From assembly GCF_001953885.1 (NCBI RefSeq), contig NZ_MQUS01000017.1, positions 148,312 through 208,162 of the forward strand: a stretch of DNA of 59,851 bases. Direction: 5' to 3'. Every line of letters starts with the position of its first letter. Within the stretch, counting starts at the first letter, position 1. Below, piece after piece: positions 58,118-59,851 of the stretch. Source of the DNA: Streptomyces sp. IMTB 2501. GTDB lineage: Bacteria; Actinomycetota; Actinomycetes; Streptomycetales; Streptomycetaceae. The translations under genes and the position numbers were made by a program. The notes beneath the pieces were generated by a model. That model was not told the DNA's origin, did not search any database, and saw only the letters and a list, made by a program, of their open reading frames with translations.

Positions 58118-59851
58118 TTACGGCCTCAGCTGTACTTCTCCGTAAGCGTGGTACTGACCCGTCGTGTCTTGGAACACTCGCGTCACCCGGTAGCGCGTAT
58201 CGCGGGCGAGGAGCAATTCCCGCTCCCCCTTGTTCACGGAGATGTGGTCGATCCACAGAGCGGGTGCACCCTTCGGCACACGCAGGTGCAGGATCACCGG
58301 CTTGTAGTCGAAAGCAGCGTCCTTACCGAGCGACGTGGACAGAAAGCCAGCGTCATGGTAGCTGTTGCCCTCCATCTCAAGCGGCGAGTCCAGATCGAGG
58401 TGATCAATCCCGGTGCCTCGGACGACCATGATGTCTTCGGGTACAGGGCGGTCACCCATGACCCGGTCCATGTTGTCGACCATGTCCTGGACACTGGGCT
58501 CCAGAGCCGCGGCGGGGCCATGCAGATCGAAATCCCTCAGCTGGCCATTGATGTGCTTGTAGTAGAAACTACTGTACCTTTCCAGCGCATCCTTGGCCTT
58601 GGGGTCGAGGTTGTCCAGGAAGTCGTTCCAGTGCGCGTCACCGTACGCCTTTCCTGCCCCGTTACTGCTGCTGGGCCAGGGGTTCGTCCCCCGCTCCAGT
58701 TCCGCCGTGGCCGCCGCGTGCCGCTCAGCGTCGGTGGCCAGGTTGTCGAAGTCGTCCGCCGACATATGCGGCTTGTACTCGAACGGCTCCCCGGCCCCGC
58801 CGTGCCCCGGTACGTCCGTTCCGGAGTGCCCCGGCGCAGCCGCGTCGGCGCCGTCGTGCCCGGCGATGTCCGCCGCGTCGTGGCCGAGGCCGCCGTGGTC
58901 GCCGACGTGCCCGGCGTCGTGACCGGTGCCGTCGTGACCAGCTCCGTGGTCCGGGTGGCCGCCGACGCCGGGGGCGTCGTGGCCGCCGGGGTGCGGGACG
59001 GTCGGGGTGTCGTGCGGGGTGGTGTGCGGCAGGTCGTGCGTGGGGGCCGTCGGGCCGGCGTGGTACCACGCCGAAGGCGTCGTACCGGCGTGCTCGCCCG
59101 CCGAGACCGCGTCGCCTGTGCCGTGCGGGATGCCGCCGTGGATTCCGCTGTCCGGGACATGCGGAACCCCGCCCTGAATACCGCTGTCCGGCACATGCGG
59201 AGCCCCACCGTGGATGCCGTTGTCCGGCACATGCGGCATCCCACCGTGAATGCCGTTGTCCGGCACGTGCGGAGCCCCACCGTGGATGCCGTTGTCCGGC
59301 ACATGCGGGATGCCACCCTGAATGCCGTTGTCCGGCACGTGCGGGATGCCGCCGTGGATGCCGTTGCCGACGGGGTTCGGGATTCCGCCGTGGATGCCGC
59401 TGTCGGGGACGTGTGACATCCCGCCGTGAACGCCGTTGCTCACGGGCTGGGGGATCCCGCCGTGGATGCCGTCGTTCGCAGCCGACGGCATGCCGCCGTA
59501 CACGCCGTCCGCCGTGTGCGGGAAGGCCCCGTGGCCGGCGCTGTCCGCCACATGGGGTACGCCCGCCGGTTCCGGGGCCGGGAGCGTCCAGTGGGACGGG
59601 AGCCCGGGGGCGACCTGCTTCGGGATCGACGTCGTCTCGACGTTGCCGGTGTGGTCGAGGAGATTGCCGTTCGGTTCCAGGACATGGCCGTCGGGCAGGT
59701 GCACGGAACCGTCCGGGATGTGCACGGAGCCATCGGGGAGGGTCGGGATGTCGATCTTCCCGATGCCCTTGATGTTCTTCGCGATGTCGCCGATCTTCGA
59801 CAGGCCCGCGCCCGCGCCCTTCATCACATACGTCATCGGGTCGATGACCCT
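58118..59851 (-). CDS. Polymorphic ADP-ribosyltransferase toxin (5' end outside window)
   Basis: The frame is open at the right edge; 577 residues are visible. From the N side: an amphipathic MKGAGAGLSKIG stretch, PDGSVHIPDG-type repeats, eleven 12-residue NGIHGGxPHVPD repeats, a His/Asp/Gly-rich linker, then a C-terminal ADPrib_exo_Tox domain (last roughly 190 residues). The R-S-E triad is visible: Arg in MVVRGTG, STS in GFLSTSLG and ExE in GERELLL, the biglutamate form of arginine-specific enzymes. It probably modifies target-cell proteins with ADP-ribose from NAD. The missing N-terminus should show whether it carries a WXG100-like or LXG-like T7SS signal. Confidence 0.88.
   Translation of the reverse strand, partial: RVIDPMTYVMKGAGAGLSKIGDIAKNIKGIGKIDIPTLPDGSVHIPDGSVHLPDGHVLEPNGNLLDHTGNVETTSIPKQVAPGLPSHWTLPAPEPAGVPHVADSAGHGAFPHTADGVYGGMPSAANDGIHGGIPQPVSNGVHGGMSHVPDSGIHGGIPNPVGNGIHGGIPHVPDNGIQGGIPHVPDNGIHGGAPHVPDNGIHGGMPHVPDNGIHGGAPHVPDSGIQGGVPHVPDSGIHGGIPHGTGDAVSAGEHAGTTPSAWYHAGPTAPTHDLPHTTPHDTPTVPHPGGHDAPGVGGHPDHGAGHDGTGHDAGHVGDHGGLGHDAADIAGHDGADAAAPGHSGTDVPGHGGAGEPFEYKPHMSADDFDNLATDAERHAAATAELERGTNPWPSSSNGAGKAYGDAHWNDFLDNLDPKAKDALERYSSFYYKHINGQLRDFDLHGPAAALEPSVQDMVDNMDRVMGDRPVPEDIMVVRGTGIDHLDLDSPLEMEGNSYHDAGFLSTSLGKDAAFDYKPVILHLRVPKGAPALWIDHISVNKGERELLLARDTRYRVTRVFQDTTGQYHAYGEVQLRP
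59114..59509 (-). repeat. Eleven 36-bp coding repeats in the toxin
   Basis: Eleven consecutive 12-codon units with consensus NGIHGGxPHVPD. The central six are nearly identical in DNA; the outer ones have drifted. Variation falls mostly at x (Ile, Met, Ala, Val) and H/Q. No spacers separate the units, so this is a protein repeat expanded by slippage, not a CRISPR array. Confidence 0.9.

Noticed and set aside
59114..59509. Regular 36-bp repeats as a CRISPR array
   Set aside because: Units are contiguous without spacers, in frame, and vary at codon positions of a toxin gene.

Overview
The window is chromosomal DNA of a Streptomyces or very close relative. The evidence is very high GC with third-position bias, GTG starts and Shine-Dalgarno boxes, a 1429-residue RNase E, and a core gene order known from memory of Streptomyces genomes: rsfS, LytR-type protein, nadD, proA, proB, obg, rpmA, rplU, rne, rodA/sfr, PBP2, mreDCB, ndk, folC, valS, clpX, clpP2, clpP1, tig. 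Nearly everything is on the minus strand, so transcription runs from high to low coordinates.

Layout. 1-1.2 kb: two identical tRNA-Ala(GGC) genes bracket two tiny zinc-ribbon genes and the C-terminal stub of an MFS transporter. 1.3-5.5 kb: histidine phosphatase, RsfS, a divergent LCP/LytR_C protein, NadD and two very small membrane proteins. 5.5-8.6 kb: an M48 metallopeptidase facing two single-pass membrane proteins that share an N-terminal SVVFDE motif. 8.6-11.7 kb: proA, a hypothetical gene and proB. 11.8-15 kb: two cell-wall polymer transferases, both with broken reading frames in this assembly. 15.2-22 kb: obg-rpmA-rplU and RNase E. 22.2-27.2 kb: the radical-SAM pair and a CYTH/CHAD protein. 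27.3-33.8 kb: the mre/rodA/PBP2 elongation and spore-wall cluster. 34-39.2 kb: ndk, a DUF4233 protein, folC and valS. 39.3-45 kb: a P/Q/G/Y-rich membrane protein, clpX, clpP2-clpP1 (with a putative ClgR operator) and trigger factor.

45-47.8 kb is a boundary zone: tRNA-Pro and a divergent tRNA-Gly, then a decayed Ser/Thr kinase, a 64-residue membrane peptide and a gutted acyltransferase. From 47.8 kb to the right edge lies an accessory type VII secretion (ESX-like) locus. In transcription order it has an ADP-ribosyltransferase toxin (5' end outside the window), two small proteins sharing a module (proposed immunity proteins, one fused to a DUF6508-like domain), an HD phosphohydrolase resembling small alarmone hydrolases, a one-TM protein, EccD, a MinD-like ATPase with a Gln-rich tail, a full-length three-ATPase EccC and a DUF6177-like protein. 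EccB, EccE, mycosin and WXG100 genes are not visible and may lie beyond the right edge.

The most promising novelty is this toxin/immunity/T7SS assembly. Second is the SVVFDE protein pair beside the M48 protease. All identifications come from reading the sequence and remembered family features; no database was searched.
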